Shown here: positions 1-7,951 of the stretch, piece by piece
How the letters are laid out: each line of letters opens with the position of its first letter
Position numbering within the stretch: position 1 is the first letter of the stretch
NCBI GenBank assembly: GCA_017544125.1
Contig: JAFYET010000313.1
Location: forward strand, 1-10,154
Length of the DNA stretch: 10,154 nucleotides
Direction of reading: 5' to 3'
Origin: Ruminococcus sp.
GTDB taxonomy: Bacteria > Bacillota > Clostridia > Oscillospirales > Ruminococcaceae
Made by a program: the position numbers and the translations under genes
The notes under the pieces: model-generated
Seen by the model: only the letters and a program-made list of their open reading frames with translations
The model's database searches: none
Told to the model about the DNA's origin: nothing

Positions 1-52
1 ACATCCGCCTCGATCATGTGGGATGCGATGCAGTTGGTCAGCAGATGGATGC
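1..52. other. Unassigned sequence beyond the permease breakpoint
   Basis: This edge does not continue the permease. None of the three minus-strand frames gives the NLGSMLTPxGNPQN-like segment that normally follows the VLETAA stretch in this family. One minus frame stays open to the window edge and reads GYLGIHLLTNCIASH, then continues in a protein-like way. The plus frame from base 1 reads to a TAA at 58-60 and ends MQLVSRWMPK. Either could be the end of a neighbouring gene, but both are too short to identify. What is seen is only that homology to the permease ends near position 60. Confidence 0.3.
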
Positions 53-454
53 CTAAGTAACCATGGTCGCAGCCGTTTCAAGCACGACTATGAGTATAAC
101 GCTTTTCTGGTCGGCTTTTTTCAGAGCAAGCAGCGTTATCGGCACAAAGGTGAGCAGCGCCACATCGTTAGTCACTAGCATTGATGTGAAAAAGCATATC
201 AGCACGAACACCTGCCCGAGCCGCCTTACCGTCGAAGCCCTTGTCAGCAGAGCATCAGTTGCACGCTCAAAAACGCCTATGCTCTTTAGCCCTGCGATAG
301 CCGTCATCAGTGAAAACAGCTGTATCAGCACCGTTCTGTTTATGTAGCCCGAATACCCGCTGTCGGGCGGTACTATGAACATAGTCACAACCGCCGCTAT
401 AAATGCTATAACAAGCACCGGCTGGTCTTTTGTGAATTTAATGGCTTTTGACAT
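53..454 (-). pseudogene. Truncated SLC13/ArsB-family anion permease (N-terminal fragment)
   Basis: The 133-residue product begins MSKAIKFTKDQPVLVIAF and holds about four membrane helices: near residues 13-29, 41-60, 80-97 and 98-110, with a fifth beginning near 118. The segment SMLVTNDVALLTFVP and the following VLETAA are typical of SLC13/ArsB/CitT-type permeases, which move inorganic or carboxylate anions across the cytoplasmic membrane. Family members usually run to several hundred residues with about ten helices, so this is roughly the first third. It ends with MVT and a TAG at 53-55, just where a conserved NLGSM-type loop should come. The start is supported by an AAAGGA-type RBS about 15 bases upstream and by a full promoter. 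The substrate cannot be told. It is probably non-functional, unless the break is an assembly artefact. Confidence 0.72.
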
Positions 455-495
455 TCTGCCCTGTCCTTTCGATCGATATAATTACCCAAATGTGA

Positions 496-524
496 AGTAT
501 ATCACTTTATTTATCAAATGTCAA
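496..524 (-). promoter_or_regulatory. Sigma-A promoter for the permease fragment
   Basis: Read on the minus strand, TTGACA (519-524) is followed by a 17-bp spacer and TATACT (496-501), with a TGA extension directly before the -10. The -35 is a perfect consensus. Transcription would start near 489 and leave a leader of about 35 nt before the ATG at 454. Confidence 0.75.
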
Positions 525-572
525 TAGATGCTCTTCAAGTTTTACGCTGTGTATGATTTTGGGGTGTATGGG

Positions 573-601
573 TTGATTTTTTTGTTCAGATGTGATATAA
601 T
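573..601 (+). promoter_or_regulatory. Sigma-A promoter for the SGNH lipoprotein
   Basis: TTGATT (573-578), a 17-bp spacer and a perfect TATAAT (596-601), preceded by TGA at 593-595 (extended -10). Transcription should start near 608. It faces away from the permease promoter, with about 48 bp between the two -35 boxes. Confidence 0.8.
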
Positions 602-614
602 CTTAACTACAGAA

Positions 615-633
615 AGCCTGTTGATCACAGGCT
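615..633 (+). other. 5'-proximal hairpin in the lipoprotein leader
   Basis: AGCCTGT (615-621) pairs perfectly with ACAGGCT (627-633) around a 5-nt loop TGATC. It would lie about 7 nt from the predicted transcript start and about 14 nt before the RBS purine tract, so it does not cover the RBS. There is no T-run after it, so it is not a terminator. A 5' stabilising stem is one possibility (inference). Confidence 0.5.
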
Positions 634-663
634 GACGGCTGATTGAAAGGAAAAGGAAGCATT

Positions 664-2007
664 ATGAAGAAACTATTAGCAATGGCACTTGCAGTTGTAA
701 TGGCAGGTGCAGCTCTCACGGCGTGCGGCGACAGCGGCTCGTCTTCCGAGAGCACCAACGCCTCTGCGGCTGATTCGCAGAGCACTGACGCAGGTAATGG
801 CGGCGATGATTCATCACAGGCACAGGGCGACCCGAACCTGAAAGCCCCCGTTGCTGACGGCGCTATCGACATCACACAGGGTATGACGGAGAATATGCTC
901 ACCCGCTCTATCCACTTTGAGGGTGACACCACACGCCTTGCAAACAAGCTCAAAGAAGCTAAAGATGCAGGCAACGACAAGACATGGAACATCGTTTTCT
1001 TAGGCGACTCGATAACCGCAGGCAGCTCTGCCGCAGGCACGAAGTATAACTTCGTGGGTCTTTTCACCGATTGGTGGAAGGAAAACTACAATAAGAAGAC
1101 TATCATCACCAATGCGGGCATAGGCGCTACAAACACCTACTTCGGCGTTCACAGAACTGACAGGGACGTTCTCTCCAAAGAGCCTGATATCATCTTCATC
1201 GAGTTTATAAACGACTCGGGTGATATGTTCTACGAGGCAACTACCGAGAGCCTTGTGAGAAAGTGCCTTGCTTACAAGTCAAACCCCGCAGTAGTGCTGG
1301 TTGAGATGTCGCTCGAGGGCGGCGGCAATGCTCATGAGCAGCACGTTCCCGTTGCCGAGAAGTACGGCGTTCCCGTGCTTTCCTACCACGATGCTATTTA
1401 CCCCGAGGTAGAGGCGGGCAATATAAACTTCAAGTCCTCAAAGGGCAGACCCGGCGATAAGGACGGTCTCTCGCCCGACGGCACTCACCCCAACAACTGC
1501 GGCCATGCAATGGTAGCTCAGATGATAGAGAACTTCATCGACAAGGTGGCAGCTACTGCCGACAGCGCAGGGGAGATTACGCCCTTTGATACATCGAGCG
1601 AGTCTATCACGGGCGATATCTACAAGGACGCAAGGATAGTAGACACCAGCACACCTGATGAGTACAAGGCTGAGATGGACGGTTTTGCAGACGAGAGCAC
1701 CCCCTGGAACTTCCAGAACGGCTGGTCGGCTTCCAAGGCGGGCTCGACTATCACCTTTGAAATGGAATTCCGCAACCTCGGTATGCTCTACTACAAGACG
1801 GTAAACGGCGGCACAGGCTCTGTTGAGGTATCTGTTGACGGCGGCGACCCTGTTGTGGTCAGCGGAGATTTCCCCGGCGGCTGGGGCGACTACACTGCCG
1901 ACACCGAGCTTTACACCTCTGACGCTGCTGCTAAGCACACGGTAACTGTCAAGGTGCTCGACGGTGACAAGACAAACTTCGAGATACACGGCTGGCTTGT
2001 GTCCTAA
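664..2007 (+). CDS. Secreted SGNH/GDSL-family hydrolase lipoprotein with C-terminal beta-sandwich-like domain
   Basis: The 447-residue protein starts with a lipoprotein signal (KK, hydrophobic stretch, lipobox LTAC with lipidated Cys21), then a Ser/Ala/Gly/Asp-rich linker to about residue 58. The SGNH hydrolase domain (about 105-295) has its main blocks: FLGDSITAG with nucleophile Ser116, NAGIGA (Gly152/154), EFINDSGD with Asn183, and PDGTHPN with catalytic Asp272 and His275. The remainder (about 310-447) is rich in Gly, Asp and short strands, like a carbohydrate-binding or jelly-roll module. Such enzymes are often polysaccharide deacetylating esterases, but the substrate is not shown here. 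It would act at the cell surface, anchored in the membrane. The ATG at 664 is chosen over the in-frame TTG at 643 because the AAGGAAAAGGAAG tract at 647-659 is its RBS and the signal peptide starts there. It is a single-gene unit, convergent with pyrG. Confidence 0.87.
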   Translation: MKKLLAMALAVVMAGAALTACGDSGSSSESTNASAADSQSTDAGNGGDDSSQAQGDPNLKAPVADGAIDITQGMTENMLTRSIHFEGDTTRLANKLKEAKDAGNDKTWNIVFLGDSITAGSSAAGTKYNFVGLFTDWWKENYNKKTIITNAGIGATNTYFGVHRTDRDVLSKEPDIIFIEFINDSGDMFYEATTESLVRKCLAYKSNPAVVLVEMSLEGGGNAHEQHVPVAEKYGVPVLSYHDAIYPEVEAGNINFKSSKGRPGDKDGLSPDGTHPNNCGHAMVAQMIENFIDKVAATADSAGEITPFDTSSESITGDIYKDARIVDTSTPDEYKAEMDGFADESTPWNFQNGWSASKAGSTITFEMEFRNLGMLYYKTVNGGTGSVEVSVDGGDPVVVSGDFPGGWGDYTADTELYTSDAAAKHTVTVKVLDGDKTNFEIHGWLVS

Positions 2008-2033
2008 AGCGGGCTTCGCCCTAAAAGAATAAA

Positions 2034-2077
2034 GAAGAAAGAATAAATAATAAAGGAAGAAAGAATAAATAATAAAG
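2034..2077. repeat. Perfect 22-bp direct tandem repeat, two copies
   Basis: A purine-rich 22-bp unit occupies 2034-2055 and is repeated exactly at 2056-2077. The unit begins GAAGAAAGAATAAA and ends ATAATAAAG. A partial, degenerate copy (AAAAGAATAAA) precedes it. The repeat lies just after the lipoprotein stop codon and between two GC-rich mini-hairpins. It codes for nothing evident. Recent slippage duplication is the simplest explanation. Confidence 0.85.
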
Positions 2078-2089
2078 AATAATAGAGGT

Positions 2090-2107
2090 GTCCGCCTTGC
2101 GGCGGAC
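2090..2107. repeat. GC-rich mini-hairpin, possible repeat-family member
   Basis: GTCCGCC (2090-2096) and GGCGGAC (2101-2107) form a perfect 7-bp stem with loop TTGC (GCAA on the other strand). It is preceded by GAGGTG (2085-2090). A smaller relative, GGGC-TTC-GCCC, lies at 2011-2021 just after the lipoprotein stop codon. No T-run follows either, so neither looks like a terminator. The same pattern recurs in the element at 6843-7057. Confidence 0.6.
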
Positions 2108-2123
2108 TATTCAAAAATAATCA

Positions 2124-2153
2124 ACCCCGAGGAATTTTTGGTTTCCTCGGGGT
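2124..2153. terminator. Bidirectional intrinsic terminator between the lipoprotein gene and pyrG
   Basis: CCCCGAGGAA (2125-2134) pairs with TTCCTCGGGG (2143-2152), with one extra A-T pair at 2124/2153 and an 8-nt loop. The plus strand follows with TGTTGTTT, and the minus strand follows with TTGATTATTTTT. It therefore serves the lipoprotein gene on the plus strand and pyrG, whose stop is at 2173-2175, on the minus strand. Confidence 0.85.
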
Positions 2154-2172
2154 GTTGTTTATGTGTTGCTAT

Positions 2173-3853
<1,681 letters not shown>

Positions 3854-3910
3854 CCCCTTTGCCGCCGTTTTTACAAAATCGTCATTTTAACTATTTGTGG
3901 GCGGGGTTTA

Positions 3911-3939
3911 TTGACAATTAGGATTTAATATGGTATATA
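3911..3939 (+). promoter_or_regulatory. Orphan promoter upstream of the recG promoter
   Basis: TTGACA (3911-3916, perfect consensus), a 17-bp spacer, and TATATA (3934-3939) with TGG before it (extended -10). Transcription would start near 3946. No coding gene begins before the terminator-like hairpin at 4009-4033, so it either makes a short RNA or an extended recG leader. Confidence 0.65.
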
Positions 3940-3945
3940 GTTTTA

Positions 3946-4033
3946 GATTTTTTAACATTCGGCAGACAGCTTGTCTTTTATGACAGCCGATTTGTAATAT
4001 CGCTCCTCAAAATCCTCTCCGGGGAGATTTTTT
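3946..4033 (+). ncRNA. Candidate small RNA of about 88 nt
   Basis: This is the interval between a strong predicted promoter (3911-3939) and a terminator-like hairpin ending in six T. Inside it, TCGGC (3960-3964) can pair with GCCGA (3986-3990), enclosing AGACA/TGTCT or, alternatively, TGTC/GACA stems. The longest ATG reading frame is five codons (MTADL), so it is not evidently coding. It matches no RNA family that I recognise. It could instead be the leader of a longer recG transcript. Confidence 0.35.
4009..4033 (+). terminator. Probable intrinsic terminator before recG
   Basis: AAAAT (4009-4013) pairs with ATTTT (4027-4031), a C bulge follows, then CTCT (4015-4018) pairs with GGAG (4023-4026, one G-T wobble) around CCGG. 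The 3' arm runs into six T (4028-4033). The stem is imperfect, so termination may be partial. It lies after the 3911 promoter and before the recG promoter. Confidence 0.5.
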
Positions 4034-4053
4034 GTACACTACCCCCCTCCGTA

Positions 4054-4082
4054 TTGCAATTCCCTTTGATATGTGCTATAAT
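4054..4082 (+). promoter_or_regulatory. Sigma-A promoter for recG
   Basis: TTGCAA (4054-4059), a 17-bp spacer and a perfect TATAAT (4077-4082), preceded by TGC (extended -10). Transcription would start near 4089, giving a leader of about 25 nt that contains the AGGAGG RBS (4101-4106). Confidence 0.78.
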
Positions 4083-4113
4083 AGATAATAAGTATATATC
4101 AGGAGGTGAGAGC

Positions 4114-6150
4114 GTGAACACCGAGCTTTTAAAGCCTGTAAGCTCGCTTAAGGGCATAGGCCCGAAGAAAAGTGAATATTATAAAAAGCTCGGTATCGAG
4201 ACGGTCTATGACCTGCTTTATCACTTCCCGAGAAGGTATATCGACTTCAATGACCCCGTGCCTATCGCAGATGCCCCGAGAGATGAGCCCTGCGTTATAA
4301 AGGCTACCCTTGTCAAAAAGCTCTCGGCGGCGGTGGTGAGGTCGGGGCTCTCGATATTCAAGGCGGTGCTCACCGACGGCGAGAGCGATATAACGCTTGT
4401 GATGTATAACAATAAATTCGGCTTTGATGTGCTTGCTGTGGGGCATGAATACTGCCTCTACGGCAAGGTCACGGGCGACCTTATAAGAAAAGAGATATCC
4501 TCGCCGCTGATACTTGACCTGAGTAAGGGCGAGAGCGTCGAGCCTGTGTATCTTATGACTGACGGGCTCAATCAGTTTGCTTTGCGGCAGGCGGTGAGAA
4601 ATGCCCTCGTGCTGCTCGGCGGCTTTATCTATGAGCCGCTGCCCAAGTGGGTGATGAAGGACTACGGGCTGTGCTCACTTTCCTATGCGTTGGAGAATAT
4701 ACACTTCCCGAAGGATATGAACACCTGCGCTAACGCCAAGAACAGACTTGTCTTTGATGAGCTGCTGACCCTCAGCCTCGGTATGCGCCTGCTTAAGAGC
4801 CGAAGCCGTGAGCAATCGGGCTGCGTTATGAGCGAGGCTGATATATCAGCGTTTTACTCGTCACTGCCCTTTGAGTTGACGGGGGCGCAGAAGCGTGCTA
4901 TCGGCGAGGTCACTGCCGATATGTGTAAGCAAAGCCCCATGAACCGCCTTGTGCAGGGCGATGTGGGCTCGGGCAAGACGGCGGTTGCGGCAGGGGCTGC
5001 GTATTTTGCTTACCTTAACGGCTTTCAGACGGCGATGATGGCACCTACCGAGATACTTGCAACGCAGCACTATGAAACGCTGTCGGGGTTTTTAGAGCCG
5101 CTGGGCGTTAAGTGCGCCCTGCTGACAGGCTCGCTCACCCCGAAGAAAAAAGCCGCCCTCAAAGAGCAGATAGCGGCAGGGGAGTACGGTGTTGTTGTCG
5201 GCACCCATGCATTAGTACAAAATTCCACCCGGTTTAAAAAGCTCGGGCTTGTGATAACCGATGAGCAGCACCGCTTCGGTGTCAGACAGCGTGCCGCCCT
5301 TTCGGATAAGGGCGAGAACCCTCACAAGCTGGTAATGAGTGCTACCCCTATCCCGAGGACGCTCGCACTTATGATATACGGCGACCTTGACCTCTCGATA
5401 CTTGATGAGATGCCCAAGGGGCGCAAGAAGATAGAGACATACGCTGTCACGGGAAAGCTGCGTGAGCGGGCTTTCGGCTTTGTCAAGGGTGAGCTTGACA
5501 AGGGCAGGCAGGCATATGTAGTCTGCCCCATGATAGAGGAGAGCGACAGCGAGCTGATATCCGTCAAGAAATATGCGCAGGAGCTTTCCGAGGGGAGCTT
5601 TGCGGGCTATAACGTGGGTCTGCTCCACGGCAAACTGCCCCCCGATAAAAAGGAAAAGGTCATGCGGGATTTTAAGGACAAAAAAACGGACATTTTAGTT
5701 TCCACTACCGTTATCGAGGTGGGGGTCGATGTGCCTAACGCCACCTGCATGGTCATAGAGAACGCCGACCGCTTCGGGCTGTCGCAGCTGCACCAGTTAA
5801 GGGGCAGAGTGGGCAGGGGAGAGTACAGCTCATACTGCATACTCATAACCGATAACGTCAGCGAGGAGAGCAGAAACCGCTTGAAGATAATGTCCAAAAC
5901 TTCGGACGGTTTTGTCATCTCCGAGGAGGACTTGAAAATGAGAGGTCCCGGTGACTTTTTCGGTGCCCGCCAGCACGGCCTGCCCAAGATGAAGATAGCC
6001 GATATGAGTGAGAATATAGACATTCTCAGACAAGCCCAGCTGTGCGCCGAGGAGATACTTCGCCGTGACGAAAAGCTCACTGCCCCCGAGAATAAAGGGC
6101 TCAGAGAGCTGATAGATAAGCTGCTTGAAGAGAAACTATCCGAAAATTAG
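4114..6150 (+). CDS. recG: ATP-dependent DNA helicase RecG
   Basis: RecG remodels stalled replication forks and branch-migrates Holliday junctions in DNA repair, acting in the cytosol on chromosomal DNA. The 678 residues match the family length. The N-terminal wedge region has SLKGIGPKKSEYYKKLGI and DLLYHFPRRYID (residues 11-44). The helicase core has Walker A QGDVGSGKT (281-289, Lys288), the DEQH box (383-386), SATPIPRT (409-416), STTVIEVGVDVPN (530-542) and QLRGRVGRG (561-569). FFGARQHGLP near 615-624 is the usual C-terminal segment. All key residues are present. The start is GTG at 4114, set by AGGAGG at 4101-4106 with a 7-nt gap. An open TTG at 4054 lies inside the promoter and is rejected. 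The LUD gene follows 25 bp later, probably on the same transcript. Confidence 0.97.
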   Translation: MNTELLKPVSSLKGIGPKKSEYYKKLGIETVYDLLYHFPRRYIDFNDPVPIADAPRDEPCVIKATLVKKLSAAVVRSGLSIFKAVLTDGESDITLVMYNNKFGFDVLAVGHEYCLYGKVTGDLIRKEISSPLILDLSKGESVEPVYLMTDGLNQFALRQAVRNALVLLGGFIYEPLPKWVMKDYGLCSLSYALENIHFPKDMNTCANAKNRLVFDELLTLSLGMRLLKSRSREQSGCVMSEADISAFYSSLPFELTGAQKRAIGEVTADMCKQSPMNRLVQGDVGSGKTAVAAGAAYFAYLNGFQTAMMAPTEILATQHYETLSGFLEPLGVKCALLTGSLTPKKKAALKEQIAAGEYGVVVGTHALVQNSTRFKKLGLVITDEQHRFGVRQRAALSDKGENPHKLVMSATPIPRTLALMIYGDLDLSILDEMPKGRKKIETYAVTGKLRERAFGFVKGELDKGRQAYVVCPMIEESDSELISVKKYAQELSEGSFAGYNVGLLHGKLPPDKKEKVMRDFKDKKTDILVSTTVIEVGVDVPNATCMVIENADRFGLSQLHQLRGRVGRGEYSSYCILITDNVSEESRNRLKIMSKTSDGFVISEEDLKMRGPGDFFGARQHGLPKMKIADMSENIDILRQAQLCAEEILRRDEKLTAPENKGLRELIDKLLEEKLSEN

Positions 6151-6175
6151 TACAATAAACCGAGGAGGATGTATT

Positions 6176-6841
6176 ATGGATAACAATATGAAGACGACCT
6201 ACAGAAAGCGCCTTGAAAAGACCGCAAAGGCACTTGAAAAGAACAATATGCAGGCATTTGTCGCTGACACCTGTGAGGAGGCGTGCGAGATAGTAAAGGG
6301 TCTGCTCAGAGAGGGTGCGCAGATATCCTGCGGCGGGTCTATGACACTTAACGAGTGCGGCGTTATGGATATTATGCGCTCGGGCAAGTACGATTTTTTG
6401 GACAGGGCAAAGGCTTCCTCCCCGGAAGAGGTAGGGGAGATATACAGAAAGGCTTTCTTCTGTGATGCCTACCTCTCATCATCAAATGCCATAACCGAGA
6501 ACGGCGAGCTGTATAACGTTGACGGCAACTGCAACCGTGTGGCTGCTATCACCTTCGGTCCTAAGCAGGTAATAATAGTTGCAGGTCGCAACAAGGTGGT
6601 TCGTGACCTTGATGCGGCGATAGACTATGTAAAGCGTGTATCCGCCCCCGCAAATGCAGTAAGGCTCTCTCTTGACACCCCCTGCGCATCGCTTGGCGAG
6701 TGTGCGGGTGCGAATATAGACAATATGTGCTCGGGCTGCAAGTCCGATAAGCGCATCTGCTGCGGCTATGTAGTCACCGGCTACCAGCGTGACCCCGAAA
6801 GGATAAAGGTCGTTCTCGTCAACGAAGAGCTGGGCTATTAA
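6176..6841 (+). CDS. LUD-domain protein (LutC/YkgG-like, DUF162)
   Basis: The 221-residue protein has the LUD fold pattern seen in lactate-utilisation proteins: an N-terminal helical part (ALEKNNMQAFVADTCEEACE), ISCGGSMTLNECGVMD (50-65), DAYLSSSNAITENGEL (97-111), the glycine segment VDGNCNRVAAITFGPK, VIIVAGRNKVV, and a C-terminal cysteine cluster (Cys170, 176, 185, 188, 195, 196) ending SDKRICC. Stand-alone members of this family are common in Clostridia and their reaction is mostly unknown. The cysteines suggest a metal or Fe-S site (inference). No lutA or lutB partner is nearby, so lactate oxidation is not supported. The ATG at 6176 follows AGGAGG (6163-6168) by 7 nt. It lies 25 bp after recG and is probably co-transcribed with it. 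The function is unproven. Confidence 0.85.
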   Translation: MDNNMKTTYRKRLEKTAKALEKNNMQAFVADTCEEACEIVKGLLREGAQISCGGSMTLNECGVMDIMRSGKYDFLDRAKASSPEEVGEIYRKAFFCDAYLSSSNAITENGELYNVDGNCNRVAAITFGPKQVIIVAGRNKVVRDLDAAIDYVKRVSAPANAVRLSLDTPCASLGECAGANIDNMCSGCKSDKRICCGYVVTGYQRDPERIKVVLVNEELGY

Positions 6842-6842
6842 A

Positions 6843-7057
6843 CAATGCAAAATGCATAATTCATAATGCATAATTGAGGTGCGCCCTTCGGGCGTGATTG
6901 TAATTGTGAATGTGAATAGTGCAAAATGCAGTTATATAGTTCTTTTTACAGATATACCGCCGAAGGCGGTCGCCCGATATAAGAGGTATCAATTATGTTG
7001 ATACTATCATCGCCCGCAAGGGCGATACAATAATTATTCATTATGCATTATGCATTG
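6843..7057. repeat. MITE-like palindromic element, 215 bp, with terminal inverted repeats and four hairpins
   Basis: The left end (6843-6867) starts CAATGCAAAATGCATAAT. The reverse complement of the right end (7033-7057) starts CAATGCATAATGCATAAT, and the two agree at 22 of 25 positions. Inside are four hairpins: CGCCC-TTC-GGGCG (6882-6894), ACCGCC-GAA-GGCGGT (6956-6970), GTATCAA-TTATG-TTGATAC (6986-7004) and ATCGCCC-GCAA-GGGCGAT (7009-7026). The first and last hairpins are roughly inverted copies, so the whole is an imperfect palindrome. No ORF of note lies within it, and no clear target-site duplication was found. It fills the gap between the LUD gene and the membrane protein, ending about 6 bp before the latter's RBS. 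Confidence 0.65.
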
Positions 7058-7073
7058 AGATTGGAGGTTTATC

Positions 7074-7697
7074 ATGGATTCATTCAAAGCGATGCTGTAT
7101 ACCTTTGCACGTATAGGGCTTATGCTGCTGCTCGATATGTTCGGTATGTTCGTGGGGGCGGTGGTGTTCCCGGGTATAGCAACATTTATGCCCACCTCTG
7201 CCAAGGGGCTTAAAGACTTCTTTACCGACCCGATAGTCGGCTCGGTCATTGGCTTTGTGATAATGACAGCCGTTCTCGTCTGGATATTCTATGACGACGG
7301 CAAAAAGCACGCCGCCTATGAGGAGTGGAGCTGGGAGAATATACTTATTATAATAGTACTTATGCTTATGGCGGCTTTCGTGCCCTCTATATTCAGAGAA
7401 TCCTATAAGGAGAGCGCTACCATGACGGTAGTGTATAACGGGCTCTACTATCCGCTTAGCTGGCTGTGCGACGGCGTAGGCACGGGACTTACCCGTACTT
7501 ATCAGGACGAGGTGTCAAAGGGCATTGGTCTGCCCTATACCGTGGCAGTGCTTGTTGGCAACGGCTTGCAGCTTCTTGCCTGCTTCGGGGCTTATGTGGC
7601 ATCATTCAAGCTCTATGTAAGACAGCACCCTGTCATTCTTAAGGCTATACAGCAGGAAGATGATGAGGAAGATTCAGAAGACGGTGAGAATAGCTGA
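7074..7697 (+). CDS. Uncharacterised four-helix membrane protein
   Basis: I do not recognise this 207-residue protein. It has four likely membrane helices at about residues 11-33, 54-73, 88-105 and 152-178. Between helices 3 and 4 is a loop of about 45 residues with YNGLYYPLSWLCDGVGTGL, which may be partly membrane-associated. The tail (194-207) is strongly acidic (QEDDEEDSEDGE) and probably cytoplasmic. There is no signal peptide cleavage site and no catalytic motif. The ATG at 7074 is set by GGAGG (7063-7067) about 6 nt upstream. The palindromic element directly upstream separates it from the LUD gene. No promoter of its own was found, so it may depend on read-through from recG-LUD. No convincing terminator follows it. 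Confidence 0.8.
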   Translation: MDSFKAMLYTFARIGLMLLLDMFGMFVGAVVFPGIATFMPTSAKGLKDFFTDPIVGSVIGFVIMTAVLVWIFYDDGKKHAAYEEWSWENILIIIVLMLMAAFVPSIFRESYKESATMTVVYNGLYYPLSWLCDGVGTGLTRTYQDEVSKGIGLPYTVAVLVGNGLQLLACFGAYVASFKLYVRQHPVILKAIQQEDDEEDSEDGENS

Positions 7698-7916
7698 TAA
7701 TTTCTCACGCTTTTTGCTTTTTCTGATAAAAATCACGGAAAGTGACAGCTTTGTGATAACGAGTTTGGTGTAATCAATTAACAATGATGGGATAATATTA
7801 GCTTTTTGCGAGATTTTTTGCCATGATTTGTTAAATTAAATATATTATTTGGAAAATGTAACAAAAATCCCGTCAACTTTTCGTCATATTTTCCTGAAAA
7901 ATATTTAAATAAAAAC
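7698..7916. other. AT-rich intergenic spacer without recognisable genes
   Basis: These 219 bp hold no plausible coding frame on either strand. The minus-strand frame that crosses it also crosses the pilus promoter and start, so it is treated as chance. TCAC (7732-7735) can pair with GTGA at 7742-7745, but no stem followed by a T-run makes a good terminator for the upstream gene. The sequence becomes very AT-rich toward the promoter at 7917. Confidence 0.6.
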
Positions 7917-7945
7917 TTGATTAAATTGTGAAAAAATGTTATAAT
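7917..7945 (+). promoter_or_regulatory. Sigma-A promoter for the pilus operon
   Basis: TTGATT (7917-7922), a 17-bp spacer and a perfect TATAAT (7940-7945), preceded by TGT (extended -10). It is embedded in an AT-rich stretch resembling an UP element. Transcription would start near 7952 and leave a leader of about 100 nt before pilC. Confidence 0.8.
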
Positions 7946-7951
7946 GATAAA

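Noticed and set aside
643..663. In-frame TTG start upstream of the lipoprotein ATG
   Set aside because: The extension covers the RBS purine tract and would bury the signal peptide behind seven extra residues. The ATG at 664 begins a normal lipoprotein signal.
1438..1989. 183-codon open frame antisense to the SGNH lipoprotein
   Set aside because: It is a shadow of a codon-biased gene. It has no RBS, and the plus-strand protein has recognisable motifs across the region.
4054..4113. TTG start upstream of recG
   Set aside because: It would begin within the -35 box and run through the -10 and RBS of the recG promoter. GTG 4114 has an ideal RBS.
6841..7073. CRISPR-like array from the repeated ATGCATAAT words
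   Set aside because: The words are inverted and clustered at the two ends. There are no regularly spaced direct repeats with unique spacers.
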